DNA from: Agelaius tricolor
Taxonomy: Eukaryota > Chordata > Aves > Passeriformes > Icteridae
Assembly (NCBI GenBank): GCA_023055355.1
Contig: JALJCS010000006.1
Coordinates: forward strand, 32,122,501 to 32,186,500
DNA length: 64,000 nt
Direction: 5' to 3'
Shown here: positions 1 to 11,530 of the stretch, piece after piece
Layout: every line of letters begins with the position of its first letter
Numbering within the stretch: the stretch's first letter is position 1
The notes under the pieces: generated by a model
Seen by the model: only the letters and a program-made list of their open reading frames with translations
Told to the model about the DNA's origin: nothing
Database searches by the model: none
Program-made: the position numbers and the translations under genes

Positions 1-2163
1 CCAATAAGCCGGTTAACTAGGCTCTAGTTAATGGAAATTTTATTGTGCTTCCCCCTGCAGTGCACATGACCTTTTCTTACAAGAGTTTGTGATTCTTGAA
101 AACATGTATCTGCTGCCTTGCCTCGGGGTCTGCTTACAACAGCAGGGATATGACCATGGGCTCTGCTGAACTTGTTCACCAGCCCTCTGCTTTGACTAGA
201 CCAAAATACTTTGATCATCCTGTCAGTGGCAAATTTACAGCAACATACTGGCTTTAGTTCCATGTGTATTTCTCCAAATATAATATCTCCCTCAAGAAAT
301 CAATGATAAGCTGTTAAACTAAAGAGCATGGTAACATCCACAGAGCAGTAAATTAATGGTCTTTTGTGGATAGATGGTTACAGATTTCATCATAAAAAAT
401 GGATAAAAGATTACATATCACACAGAGCGAAACTTTTAATAACTCAACATGACTTTTCTTAATGGGTTTTATTCATTTTAATCATTATAGTGTCAATGAT
501 GATTATAGTCTTATTAGATTCTGGTGATTGAGGAGCCTGTTTATGAGATATTGAAAATCTTAGTCTGTTCAGAAGTGGAGTTGCAGGCTGTGTATGTTTG
601 ATGTGAAACTTCATCTGCAGAAGTAGGGCTTACCAGAGAGCTTCAATTAATACTTTTACTAAATTGCTCCTGTCTGTAGTGACCTAGGTCACAGATGACT
701 TAAAGATTCCACAACATCAGGTTCTCAAAACAGTAGACCAGCAAGAGTGTAAATCAAAGAGCCAAGGAACTAAAAAAGAAAGGAAAAAAAGAGGGGGAGG
801 AGAATCATGAGGCAAAAGAAACTAATCTGCTTTCCTCTCTAGTAGCCACATAAGTGTCTAGCCTTAAGTTATCACTCTAGGCTAGGTGTTCCTTCCTAGT
901 GATGGAGCTTTTCACATGGACTTAAGCACATATGAACACTCACAATTAGAATGATTCTTTATATCACCTAGAAAGAACATGAACAGCAAAAACAAAGCTG
1001 GTGCAACAATACTGTGTAATTATCTTTGCTTTCTATTATGTTACTTATTAAGAACTGTTTTAAAAAATGTATGTCTATGGTAATTAATTTTAATGCTAAC
1101 AAGAATGCACCAAACCAACTTTTTTTTTTGGCTCTAGTTTAAAGCTTGTTAAAAGAATCTTTTTCCTTGTGAGGCCACAGATAAAATCTAAACACTACAA
1201 AATAAAAATGATGCCATAGGTTTGTTTATATTTAAAATGGAATATTTTTAGTAATCACATGTAGCTCTGTCACAAGAGTGTCAGCTTATTCTTGCAAATC
1301 AAGAGCATTAAGAACTATAAAATGTTTAGATTAGAGCCACAGAAATTTATCTAAATCATCCTGAATGAATTAATCATTTGGCTTTTGAAAACCCAAGGAG
1401 TGCTTCAGATGCATCCTACTCCTTGGCCTCCTCTTGCCCTGTCGGCTGTCCCTGCCCAGCAGAACTAAAGGCTAGCCAGATCCCTGGAGATGCTAGCAGG
1501 ATGCTTCTCCCAGTCACTGCTGCCTGTCCTCAGGCACCACTGGAGATGGGAACTCCTGCTATTCTAGGAGAATTGGCAGGGTATCTTCAGAGCTCCCTGT
1601 GTCTTTCCTCCTTCCTTCCTTCCTGCTTTGCTGGGCGTGTTTCTGGTACAGCAGTAGCCAAGTCTACAGCACCTTCATCTCCTTCACTGGCAACAGCTTC
1701 TTGGCCATGTCATGAGTCTTTCACATCCTGAAAAAGGATGTCAGGACTTGTACTGCTAAGGATTAAATTTGACCTTGCAGTGTCGATGGATGCATTATAT
1801 TTTTTTTTTTGAGTTTTTTTCTCCCTAAAGGAAGGTCAGCAGTTTTCAAATATGTAAAAGGCACTTAAGCCAGAAAGAAAGAAGCTTTTCTGTGTCCACT
1901 GGTGACAAAACAGTGAGTGTTAAGTTTAAATTGCAGCAAAGAAGGTTTAAACTATACATCAAGAAAAAAACAATATAGGATGGCTAACAGCACAGATAGC
2001 CAGGGATTGATGTTGGCCATGTAGGAAACTTGTGGAAACATTGTTTCTGAAACTTGTTTTAAACTGTCAGGAGAAAAACTAGATAATTTTCAGTCTAGTT
2101 TAGCCCTCTTTTAAAAATTATTTCTAAGATTCCCCTCCCTACTTAAAAGTTTACACTAATGTG
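1..2163. other. Non-coding unique sequence
   Basis: I see no gene here. The longest open frame (about 117 codons, plus strand, 1378-1731) runs through C/T-rich sequence with no recognisable domain and is probably chance. There are short T runs near 1122-1130 and 1800-1811, and a CCTT microrepeat near 1608-1622. No transposon end was recognised, although old diverged repeats may be present that cannot be seen by eye. Confidence 0.6.
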
Positions 2164-2280
2164 TTTTTTTTTTTTTGGTTGGTTGGTTGGTTGGTTTTTT
2201 TTTGTTTTTTTGGTTGTTTGGGTTGTGGAGTTGTGGGGGTTTTTTGGTTGTTTTTATTTTTATTTTTGTTTTTGTTCTTT
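2164..2280. repeat. T-rich / (GGTT)n low-complexity tract
   Basis: One strand is almost purely T and G for over 100 bases. It contains T runs, about four to five GGTT units at 2177-2195, then irregular TTTTGG, TTGTTT and TTTTTATTTTTG blocks. It is a simple-sequence tract grown by slippage, with no coding potential. The tract is probably length-variable between individuals. Confidence 0.85.
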
Positions 2281-2572
2281 TAAGTGTGGATGGTCAGACA
2301 GTTTCTAACTTACTTAAACTTAGACCAGGTTTGAGTTTTTCAATGTGAGCGTTTCAGGTACTGCATTTTCTTTTCTATCTCTCTAAAGTGTACCAACCAT
2401 CATGAACTAGCTATCAATATTTACTTTCTTAAATCACTGTATTTTTTACTGGATCACCATATTTACAATAAAGGATTACAATAACAATCTGATTACTATT
2501 ACACAAATGGATGCCAGAGGAAACAAACATGAATGAAAAAGCCTGGTGAAACTCCTTTGGCTCAGTCAACAT

Positions 2573-2750
2573 GAATCACAGAGAATGGCTGGGGCTGGAA
2601 GGAAGTTCTGGATATTATCTAATCTAACCCCCTGGATAAAGCAGGTTCACCTAGAGCAGGTTGCACAGGATCATGTCCACGTGGGTTTTTAATATCTCCA
2701 GTAAAGGAGACTCCACAAAGACTTCAGGCAGCATGAAGTCATAGTTCCAT
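2573..2750 (-). mobile_element. CR1 LINE 3'-end fragment
   Basis: Read on the minus strand, this is the 3' untranslated tail of a CR1 non-LTR retrotransposon. The plus strand shows the familiar reverse complement: AATCACAGAGAATGG, then GGGGCTGGAAGG, then TCTAATCTAACCCCCTGGA, followed by AGCAGGTTGCACAGGATCATGTCCA and GGAGACTCCACA. The fragment is heavily 5'-truncated, as most CR1 copies are, and diverged. The inner boundary (near 2750) is uncertain because similarity fades. No coding part remains. Confidence 0.85.
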
Positions 2751-5049
2751 ACAATGGCCACATGGAGCTATTTGCTATTCTTGATTCCATCTTCTATTAT
2801 TCCATTTGCATTGCAGAGAAATAGTCCAAGACAATAAGCAAATGAGCATTTGCTGTGTTGTTATAGATACAGCTAGCAGATGATAAAATACAGATTAAAC
2901 CCCTACAGACTCTCAAGTTCCTTTTCAGCATGCCAGGTGTCGTGTATTGCATCAGATGGTTCAGAAAATGTCATCCTTAAATTGCTATATTAGGCAACAT
3001 ACATGTACATAATCAAGGTAAGGAAACAAGCCTTCCGAATTCGTCTTTCTACAGCTCAAAAAGCTCATTCACTTTCTACAACTTTCAAAGCTCATTCACT
3101 TTGCTCCTCTTTCTGGCTAAGCCTATTGGAAAGGTAACAAATATTTCAAAGGAGGGAGAGAAAGGACAAAACATGTTTGTTTTTAAAAATGTCTGGGGAT
3201 TTCTTTAATTAATGTGCCAATCACTTAGTAGGCTGCAGGGCAGACTCAGTAGCTGGGACAATCCAAATAAAGCCCACATGCTCTCGTTGCAGGCACCTCC
3301 CTTTCCTCTGGGCAGACTTATTAACTCAGAAATGGGAGACCAAGGTTTAAAATAGTGCTACTTGCTTAGAGGCAGAAAACTTTCCAGCTCTGTGCAGATG
3401 AAAATTTCAGAATCACCTCTCTCCTTCCTGATGTCTGTATCTGGACCATCTTGTACGTAGCTTCTTATCTAACCTCATGTCCCTCTTCCCCTCCCTTCTT
3501 CACTATTATTTTGCGGGAAGACTGTTACATGATTTCCGAAAGGAGCAAGAAATCTGGCCTTCAGTTTGCCATGCCGTCTAGACTCTCTGCAAATGGGGCA
3601 AACAGATTTTGTGCCTTGGAAGTGTTGCACAGATTCACCCAGATGGGTTTGGGTCTGCTCTGGTGCTTGCCAGACAGCGAGCTCCTCCTAAAACACAGAG
3701 TTTTGAGAGTTGCTCTGCGCTGCCCAGCTCTGGCAGTCAGGGAATGATGCTTTGGTCTGTGGCTCTCCCATTAATCAGACAGCAAAGCAGACTGCTCCTG
3801 GCCCAGATGACCAGTAAATTACTTCCTGCTGGGGTGCTGGGGTAGGGGAGCAGAGGGCTGGGGCTCCACAGGCTCCCTGGCAGCCTGCTCTGCCCGTCAG
3901 GCACAGACGGTCGATGTGCAGGGGCCACACAGGGAGACTTTCAATTCCTTATTCCCTGGCGTGGGTGCGTGGGGCAACCTTGCCCTGTATTAGCAGGAAA
4001 CATTCAGCAAATATATCAAAAGCACCAAGGCAGAAACTTGCAAACCACAACTTCTTCATCCTCATGGGAAAGACTGATAGCATTTAATAGAAAACACACA
4101 CCTTTCTGAAGCCTCATATCAGGTTTCACAGGGATTCCTACAGACCAGGCTTCGCAGGCAGGCATGGGGATGAACGTGGCTACAGGACTTTCCAGAGCAG
4201 CATGAAAGCCAGCTATCCTCCTAGCTGGCTTCAGTCAACTAATGAGCTCTCAAGGTTTTGTCTCTATCAAACATTATGAGACACTACAAACCTGACCCCT
4301 TTCCATCAGAAGATTGATTAAATTTCTCTAATGTTGACAAACATTAGATGAGGGTGTGCAGGATTTGCAGGTATGCTGAAGTCTGCATATGTTACCACCT
4401 AGTGACTACCTGGGGTACATTGCAGCACTTTCTGCACAATGTGGAGATGTACTAGGAGACTTGTTATGCAAGCAAGTATAGGATGATTTATCAGAATGAC
4501 TAATCAATACCATTGAATTAATATAGTGTAGTATCAGTAGTAAGTTGGGAAATGCAAAAAAGAAAAAAGCCCTGATTTCTTTAGAGAGATACCAAAAATA
4601 TAATCTCCAAATATTTGGGCTTTTTACATTAAGGTCAAGAAGTTTATCCTGTTTCCTGGAATTTGGCTGGTAAGTTCACAGTCCCATCTTTTCTACTTTT
4701 ATTGAGGTAGTAACTAATTGTTTCTGCTCTGTACCTTTGTCATACCTAATTGTCATTTTATTGTTCCCTAAGGTAAATTTTACTGAGACTTTTAAAAAGC
4801 TGAATTTAAAATTACTATTGCTGATTAAAAGTAGGAATTCTAGGTTGCAAAGCCTATGACAGCCTTATGCTATTTCCTGTGGCTGTATTTTAGGATAATT
4901 AAGAGCAGATCTCCCTGCACTGCATTTTTGTAAAGTAACTGCAAGTATATTAAGGAGCAGGCCTACCTGGTAAATATTCATACTTGTTTGAGAAGTGGGA
5001 AAGTTTTTCCCAAATGCTTTTCTAAATTCTTGTTCCAGCAGGTGAAGGC
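2751..5049. other. Non-coding sequence between two CR1 copies
   Basis: No gene or clear repeat was recognised. A somewhat more GC-rich patch lies at about 3430-3960, with overlapping short ORFs on both strands. None resembles a known protein and none has convincing splice context. The rest is AT-rich unique sequence. Confidence 0.55.
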
Positions 5050-5738
5050 CTGGAACAAGGGGTGTTCCTCAGGGATTGGCACTGGGACTGGTGCTGTTTA
5101 ACATCTTCGCTGTTGACATGGACAGTGGGATTTCACGCAACCTCAGCAATCATGCCAGCAATACCGAGATGTGTGGTGTGGTTGTGGCATTGGAGAGAAG
5201 GGATGGCATTCAGAGGGACCCTGACAGGCAGGAGAGCTGGGCCTTTGTGAACCTCATGAAGCTCAACAAGGCCACATGCAAGGTCCTGCACCTGGAGAAG
5301 GACTTGGGGCAGTTGATTGACAAGAAGGTCAACACGATCCAGCAATGTGCACTTGCAGTCCAGAGAGCCAACTGTATCCTGGGCTGCATCAAGAGCAGGT
5401 CAACAGAACAAGGAAGGTGTTTCTCCCTCTCTGCACTTGTGAGACCCCAGCACTGGAGTGTTGTGTCCAGCTCTGGCTCCCTCAGTATAAAAAAAGATGT
5501 GGACCTGCTGGAGTGGGTCCAGAGGAGGGCCACAAAGATGGTCAGATGGTTGGGTCATCTCTCCTGTGAAGACAGACTGAAAGGCCTGGGGTTTTCAGCC
5601 TGGAGAAGACTGCTCAGGCCAGGCTGGATGAGGCTTTGAGCAACCCAGTCTAGTGGAAGGTGTCCCAGGGGGGTTAGAACTAGATGATCTGTAAGGTACC
5701 ATCCAACCCAAACCATTCCATGATTCTATGACTCTGCA
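5050..5738 (+). mobile_element. CR1 LINE with partial, broken ORF2 and 3' tail
   Basis: This is the 3' part of a CR1 retrotransposon. ORF2 of CR1 encodes endonuclease and reverse transcriptase, and only the end of the reverse-transcriptase region is present. The translation in one frame (5076-5639) shows the family landmarks in order: LVLFNIFAVDMDSGI, RDGIQRDPDRQESW, NLMKLNKATCKVLHL, QQCALAVQRANCILGCIK, LVRPQHW, and VQRRATKMVRWLGHLSCEDRL. The FADD-type catalytic motif expected after the MDSGI block is degraded to HASN, so the aspartates are gone. A segment is missing between VLHL and KDLG, and the frame near 5610 jumps straight into the 3' untranslated region. The 3' end is intact in form: AACTAGATGATCT, CCAACCCAAACCATTCCATGATTCTATGA. 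It is an inactive remnant. The exact 5' truncation point (about 5040-5055) is uncertain. Confidence 0.93.
5076..5639 (+). pseudogene. Defective CR1 ORF2 reverse-transcriptase fragment
   Basis: The open frame of 187 codons is a relic of the CR1 ORF2 C-terminal half and not a host gene. The initiator ATG is simply an internal methionine; the true ORF2 start would lie kilobases upstream and was lost by 5' truncation. Thumb-region residues such as VQRRATKM survive, while the catalytic aspartate pair is replaced. Because of internal deletions and a frame change, no functional polymerase could be made. Residual openness is likely due to relatively recent insertion or to chance. Confidence 0.85.
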
Positions 5739-8700
5739 TGCATACCAATAAAAGTTTTTCCAGTTGGTTACCACAAGAATTACTTTAAATTCCTTCCCAT
5801 CAAGAAGTCAAATCCAGGGATGGTATCACATCACATAGCAAGGTTTAGTCCTACTGTCTCTTCTTACTCACCTGAGCAAGGCTGATGCAGTTTCTAGTGG
5901 GGCTGAAAATGGCTCAGAGTGGGATCTCCAGTCCAGAACTTCCTATCCAGCTGGAGAACATTACCTTCAAACTAAAATCTCAGCTATTTCTCTGGGTCTG
6001 TCAGTGTCGGTATCTTTGTAAATCAGGGCTACTAACTTATAAAGATAGGGAGAGATTTTGCATGTTTGAGATTCTTAAACCATGAAAAAGCAGAATGTCA
6101 GTAAGTTGGATGGAGTTACTGAATCTGGTCACTGGGCATGGAAATTTTAGCAAAAGCATAGAGTCTTACCTTTCATCAGAGGTTGCCAGATTTAGTCTAT
6201 TTCTGCTTTTAATCCAAGGGTTTTGCTTTTCAATCTGGAATCCACAGCTGAGAAAAATAAAGGTACATGCTGAAAGTTTTTGGAAAGACACTACTCAGCC
6301 GGTGAAAGAAAACTGGCTGAAGTATCATATAAAGGAAATATTTTTATCATAATGATTATGATTTTTTTTGCTTTTCTATGATGCCTCTTTTTAAAGGTAC
6401 TATAAACATTATTCGAACCAGGTTCCCATTACTAGGGAAGGTCAGAAATTGCAGTAGACTCACAAAGTCAGGCTAGCCATTAGCAAATAAGGGTTTATGG
6501 AAAACTCATAAAGCACCTAAAGTACCAGCTTATGTAATGTATCTAATATAATAAACACTCTGATGGGAGTCCAGGAGTGGAAAAAATGCAGTTTCTTATT
6601 ATAAAATATTTGAACATAGTCAAGACTAGAAACCGATCAAACCGTGTGAGCCAGAAGTCTTTGTCATGAAGCCTGAAAATCCAGGAGACCTTCAGCTTGT
6701 TGGGAGGAAGCATTTTAACAAACCCTGCAGGGGGAATTGTTAATGCAAACTTATATTCACAGTGATCTCAGAAGTTATGTGGGAGAGTTATTTGGCACAG
6801 CCATTGTTAGATTTTTACACTACTGTACAAACAACTGTCTGGTTTTAGGTTACAACAAGTATACTGTACTGCCAGTGAGACCAAGTAATGCAGGAGGAAC
6901 AGAGCATATCACTCATTTCTGTTGCCTAGATGCCTTTTAAAAAGAGTTCCTGAGAAAGCCAGCCATTGATGCCTAGTTGGCACGGAGTTAGACTGTTTTC
7001 CTGAGCAAGGATATTCCCATAACAGCTATAGTCACCTGGTATTGTACAAACTACCCGCACAGAGGCGTTTGATTTGACACTCCATCATTGTGCTATTTTT
7101 GGCACACTCCTTCCTAATTTGTGATTAACAAGGTTAGGTTGTTTTCACTTTGTAAGGACTATTTATAGTTCAATAGATTTCCCCCCATCCCTTCCCACTC
7201 CTACAGTTCATCAATAGCACGATTTTAGTTTTAACATGTGACCACAGTTATACAGTCATGTTAAGCAATTAAAAAAAAGAGAGCTGAATATGAAATACAG
7301 AGGATTAACTAGAAGCATATGAACAATGCACTGCATTTATGTAACAAAGGGGAAGTAGACACTGACAAGACTTTGTATAATGCTGTCACAACTAATGTGC
7401 CTCCTTCAAGTGGACTATGCTATTTAGCAGTTCCAAAACAGAATAAAGTCACATGGGATAGAAACTGTAGAATAAACCTGAACTTGAAATAATAGTAGGA
7501 CTCAGTGACCCAATAATTTTGGCCCTGAACACAATGGGATTTTTATGCCTGAATTCAGTGGGAGCAAGAATAAGTCTGAAAAATAGTTATCTGTGATGAA
7601 TTTGAAAATTCCCAGGAGAGATCAGTGTGACATAATACAGTGCCCATAACAAATTAGCTGGAAGGGTATTTTAAGTGGCCTGTATATAAACTTGATTTAG
7701 GATGAGGTTATTAAAAGGACTGAATGCTGGAACCACTGTGCTCCCACTGAATTCAGTAGCAAAAATTAAATTAAAAAAAAAAATAGTCTTTATCTTAAAA
7801 GTGTAATGTTTGTAAATCTTCAGATAGGGAGAGAAAAAAATAAATTTAACCTGTTTTCATCTCTACTGTGAACCCCTCAAAACAATACAGCAATATGAGA
7901 GGCAGCAAATAGCTCTAACCAGAAAGCACTGCAATATACAGGGTTCATCTGTGCTGGTTAATGTTAGCTGTACCTTCCAAGAGTCAACAGTTGTACTGGG
8001 CTGAGAAAGATAGCAAGTGAACATGAAAATAGCAAAAGGAGCAGCTGTGATTTCATGAAGAGGTATTGCACTTAATGAAGCTGTATAAGCACTGTAGCTT
8101 TCCCAAGCAAAAGTGCTTTTGAAGTAAATCATCTGGATGAAAGCAAGGTGAGAGATACGTGACAGAGATATCAGCCACAGGTCCAGGAGAGTGGCTTGTG
8201 TCAGTCTGCACATTTCAGTGATCCTGACCTCTTTGACACATCAGCTATGTGTACTAAGGGTGGGATCCAAATCCTATATTGTTCCCCATCTATAAAAAAA
8301 TGAGGTTCCTAGTTTAAGCCGGTCTTTAATAAAATGTGAGGTTTTCATCCCATTGTTAAAAAAGTCTGAGAAGAGATAGGATGAGATCTGTTCTGGAGGA
8401 GCTTGTCTCATTCCAGGGATGACTACAGGAGTCTTGACAGCTGAAATGCCAAGCTTTTGGACTGCTCATGGTGCATGAAATGCATCTAATGTCAATGGCT
8501 GCAAAATGCCTGCTTGGAAGCTCCCTTCTTCCTTGCATGCTTGTTTACTCTGACGCAGGAGTATGTTGGTAGTGGGTAACTTGAGCCTTTACAGCTAGAG
8601 AGCTGGGTCTGTACTCGTGTCCCTAGATCTGCGGTTTGCTCTGCCAGCTGTGCTGTCTTCACACCCACTTAACATGCTGCACCAATCCCTTATGCTTATC

Positions 8701-11070
8701 CTAGTGAGCCAAATCTGTGCTGTCCTGTTGCAATTCTTGTTTCCTCTGGTTGTCTATCAGCAGATGGGTCCATCACCAAAGTTTTGTGCTGTAGTCAGAC
8801 TCTTTCCCTATCATTGCCCCATAGAGGGACATAGCAAGCCTTGCTGCATCTGTATGTCTTTGCTGGCCCCCAAGACTGCACTTAGAATGAGCACTGGGAC
8901 ATCAGAGTGCAAAATCCTTGTGGACAGCCCTACATGCAATTGGTAGTTTCTAGGTCTCCATCTCCCCTGAGCATAACTCTCAGTTCAGAACTCCCTTTCT
9001 TCCTCTGGGCTTTCCTCCCACATTCTCCTGCCTTCCTGGCAGCCTTCAGTCCAGCCTGCTGTGTGCCTCAGGATCTTCTACCAGTGACAGTTTATGCTCT
9101 AAAGAATTGTGGCCCAGAAATGTTGGTTGCAGGCTGCAGCCAACAAAAAGGTGGCCATCATTTTCAGCTCTTACATCCAATTCCTCCCTATCCAATTCTT
9201 GCTCCCTCTCTGTTTTGTCCTCTTACTAGATACGCCCTTTGTTGCAGAGATGCAAATCTCAGCTAGCTTTGATCTCATGAATACAAATGTTGTTTTTATT
9301 AACCTTCCAAATGACTCCTGTACTGAGCCACATCCTGCTTTTAGTTAGTCAAATGAAAATAATGTTTCTGCTTGATTTCTTTTCTGTTTTCCAGATATTT
9401 GTGTTGCTTTGATAAAATTTTGCATAACCTTTTTGATTAGTTGGTCACTTACATATTATTCTCCTCCAATGATAATTCTTCACCTTTGCTGTGTAGCTGC
9501 CTACCTTTGCTAAAGAGTGAAACATGGGTAAGAGACACAAGCATAACCAAATGTAATGCAATGTTCTTTAGGAAGTTATTACATTTGTTCATTTGAATTC
9601 TTTATTGCTTGCTTTTCTTATGAAGTATCAAGAAACATGCAGATTACCATTTGGTTTTATTACTTAAGAGTTCCAGCTATTCTTACTTTAGATTAAAGTC
9701 ATTGTTGTCACAATAGCTCTTCCACTTCATCGCCAAGGATTGAGATTGCAGCGAAACGCATTCAGTATAAATGGGTTCTGCTACATCTCCAAGACCTCTG
9801 CCTGGATTAGGATGGGGTTTTAAGCTGGGAAATGACATATCTGAGCTGTGATCAGTTGTGCTATCTAGGCAAGTCTATTTAAAAGCACTTTCCATTTTAA
9901 ATATAGCAATAAAATACCACACTAGCAAACCTTCTTGATAAGGGTAAAAGCAATACATCCAAATCCAATCTAAATTTGACATTGCCTAGAACAAGAATTT
10001 GCATTGATAAGTCAGGACTCATTTACAAGGCCATAAATGGGTGGGTAGCTATAATTTGGGTATTAAACTTGTAAAATATATTGATGGCATGCAAGGGCTA
10101 AATAAATAATTTACTACAAGAAAATTGGAAATCTTTACACAGTACTTAATTGACTAGCCACTCTCCCATGTTCTTGACAGTTTCCTATTTTGCCTTTTTT
10201 TTTTCACACACTAAAATGTTTCCCATGTGTATTTTTTTCCAACTACAGTGGGTGTTCATAAGTCACTATATTTCTGCATGCATAGTCTGTTTCCATCTTT
10301 GTTTCATCAGTAAGTTACATTCGTTTTGACATTTTCATTTGTTTGTTTAAAAGTGTGAATTAATCAAGTGCATTTTCTGGGCATAGCTCAGCTGGTGTTA
10401 TTTTTAAGATTAAAATAAAATCACCTCAGTGATCAGACTGACTTTGAATGTTGGTTAAATCCATTTCCAGTGCAAAGCAGACCAAGTTAATGGGTATTCC
10501 AGTGATCACAGTAAGAGTAGGATTGGCAGATTTATATATGTTTATAAAAATTCTTATGACCACTTCACTGGCCAGTGTAACTCAGGGTAGTTGCAGTGAG
10601 GCCAATGAATTTTGGCCTTAAAGGGGTTTTTCCATCTACACATATTGAAAATCTGGCATGAGATTACATATAAGCCCTTGATTGACCTGCCCTTCAAAGC
10701 ACCCCAGCCAAACCTACTAAACATGTAAGATTTTACTTTTAAAACATCACACTCGCCTTCTGTTAGATTTCTCTTCTGAAACCACACCTCCATGGTACGC
10801 TCTCACCACCTTTACCTGTGACCCAGGAAGAGAAGCTGGGGCTTTCATCCACCTCCTCAGCTATTGCCATTTCCTTGGGTGGCTCTGGTGCTGCTGTACA
10901 TGCTGATATTCCTTTGCTGCTCATGTGGACTCTCCATGTCTCTGCTGGAGGAGTGAGGGGACAAAAACGTGCCTCTATTTACCCCACCAGGAGTACTGTG
11001 GTCTCACTGTGCAGTGGCTTTCACTGGTTAAAATTTGTAACTTTTTGATGAATTGTAGACTCATAGAATC
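5739..11070. other. Non-coding sequence with one long inverted repeat
   Basis: No gene was recognised in 5.3 kb. The clearest structure is an 18-bp perfect inverted repeat at 7549-7566 and 7739-7756 (separate entry). Several 60-120 codon open frames occur at 7863-8213 (minus), 8617-8946 (plus) and 8907-9266 (plus). They lack domains and lie in compositionally ordinary sequence, so they are treated as chance. Confidence 0.55.
7549..7756. repeat. 18-bp perfect inverted repeat with 172-bp spacer
   Basis: CTGAATTCAGTGGGAGCA at 7549-7566 recurs exactly as its reverse complement at 7739-7756. The spacer is 172 bp of AT-rich DNA. The core resembles the CAGTGGGAG motif of an old dispersed amniote repeat that I know by sight (TTGACTTCAGTGGGAG), preceded here by GGCCCTGA at 7521-7528. 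The two arms may therefore be the ends, or two copies, of an ancient foldback or MITE-like element. The family assignment is tentative. Confidence 0.5.
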
Positions 11071-11110
11071 TGGGCAACCTGATCTAGTGGCCCATGGTGG
11101 GATTCCATGA
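11071..11110 (+). mobile_element. Short CR1 3'-tail fragment, plus orientation
   Basis: TGGGCAACCTGATCTAGTGG, then CCCATGGTGGG, then ATTCCATGAT follows the order of the CR1 3' untranslated tail read forward, with the GGTTGGA-ACTAGATGATC segment deleted. It stops exactly where a minus-strand CR1 tail begins, so the two are joined 3' end to 3' end. It is short, so identification rests on the order of these three blocks. Confidence 0.6.
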
Positions 11111-11530
11111 TAGAATAGTTTGGGTTGTAAGGGACATTCAAAAGTCATTTAGTTCAGCCCCTGAAATGAGCAGGGACATCTTCAACTAGATCAGGTTGCT
11201 CAGACCCCTGTCCAACCTGACCTTGAATGTTTCCAGGGGTGGGGGCATCTACCACCTCTTCTCTGGGAAATCTGTTCCAGTGCTTCACCACTCTCATAGT
11301 AAAAAAGTTTCTTCCCTGTGTCTAGTCTGACTATACTTCTTTATTTTCAAACTATTAGCCCTTGTCCTGCTGCTATAAGGAACTACGAGAAGTTTGTCCC
11401 CATCTTTCCTATGAGCACCATTTAAGTACTGAAAGGTCACAATAAGGTGCTCCTGGAGTCTTCTCTTCCCTGGGCTGAGCAATCCCAATTGTCTCAGCCT
11501 GTTTTCATAGATAGGGGGAGTTCAATTCCA
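11111..11530 (-). mobile_element. CR1 LINE 3' fragment with ORF2 C-terminus
   Basis: On the minus strand this is a CR1 3' end of about 420 bp. The plus strand opens with TAGAATAGTTTGGGTTGTAAGGG and continues with CATTTAGTTCAGCCCCTGA, AGATCAGGTTGCTCAGACCCC and CTTGAATGTTTCCAGGGGTGGGG. Farther in it encodes, in reverse, the last part of CR1 ORF2. The minus-strand frame at 11294-11488 reads YLNGAHRKDGDKLLVVPYSS, then RTRANSLK and TRHREETFLL, matching the conserved YLKGG-DG-LF-V-S-RTRGN block of CR1 proteins. It is diverged, with stops outside this stretch, and inactive. Confidence 0.92.

Noticed and set aside
1378..1731. 117-codon open frame, plus strand
   Set aside because: Ser/Ala/Pro/Cys-rich translation from C/T-rich DNA, with no domain, no splice context and no supporting neighbour.
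5133..5533. Minus-strand open frames of 70 and 107 codons
   Set aside because: They are antisense shadows of the CR1 ORF2 remnant.
10382..10460. tRNA-like A box TAGCTCAGCTGG followed by GGTTAAATCC
   Set aside because: The spacing between the boxes is too long for a tRNA and no cloverleaf can be drawn; probably coincidence.
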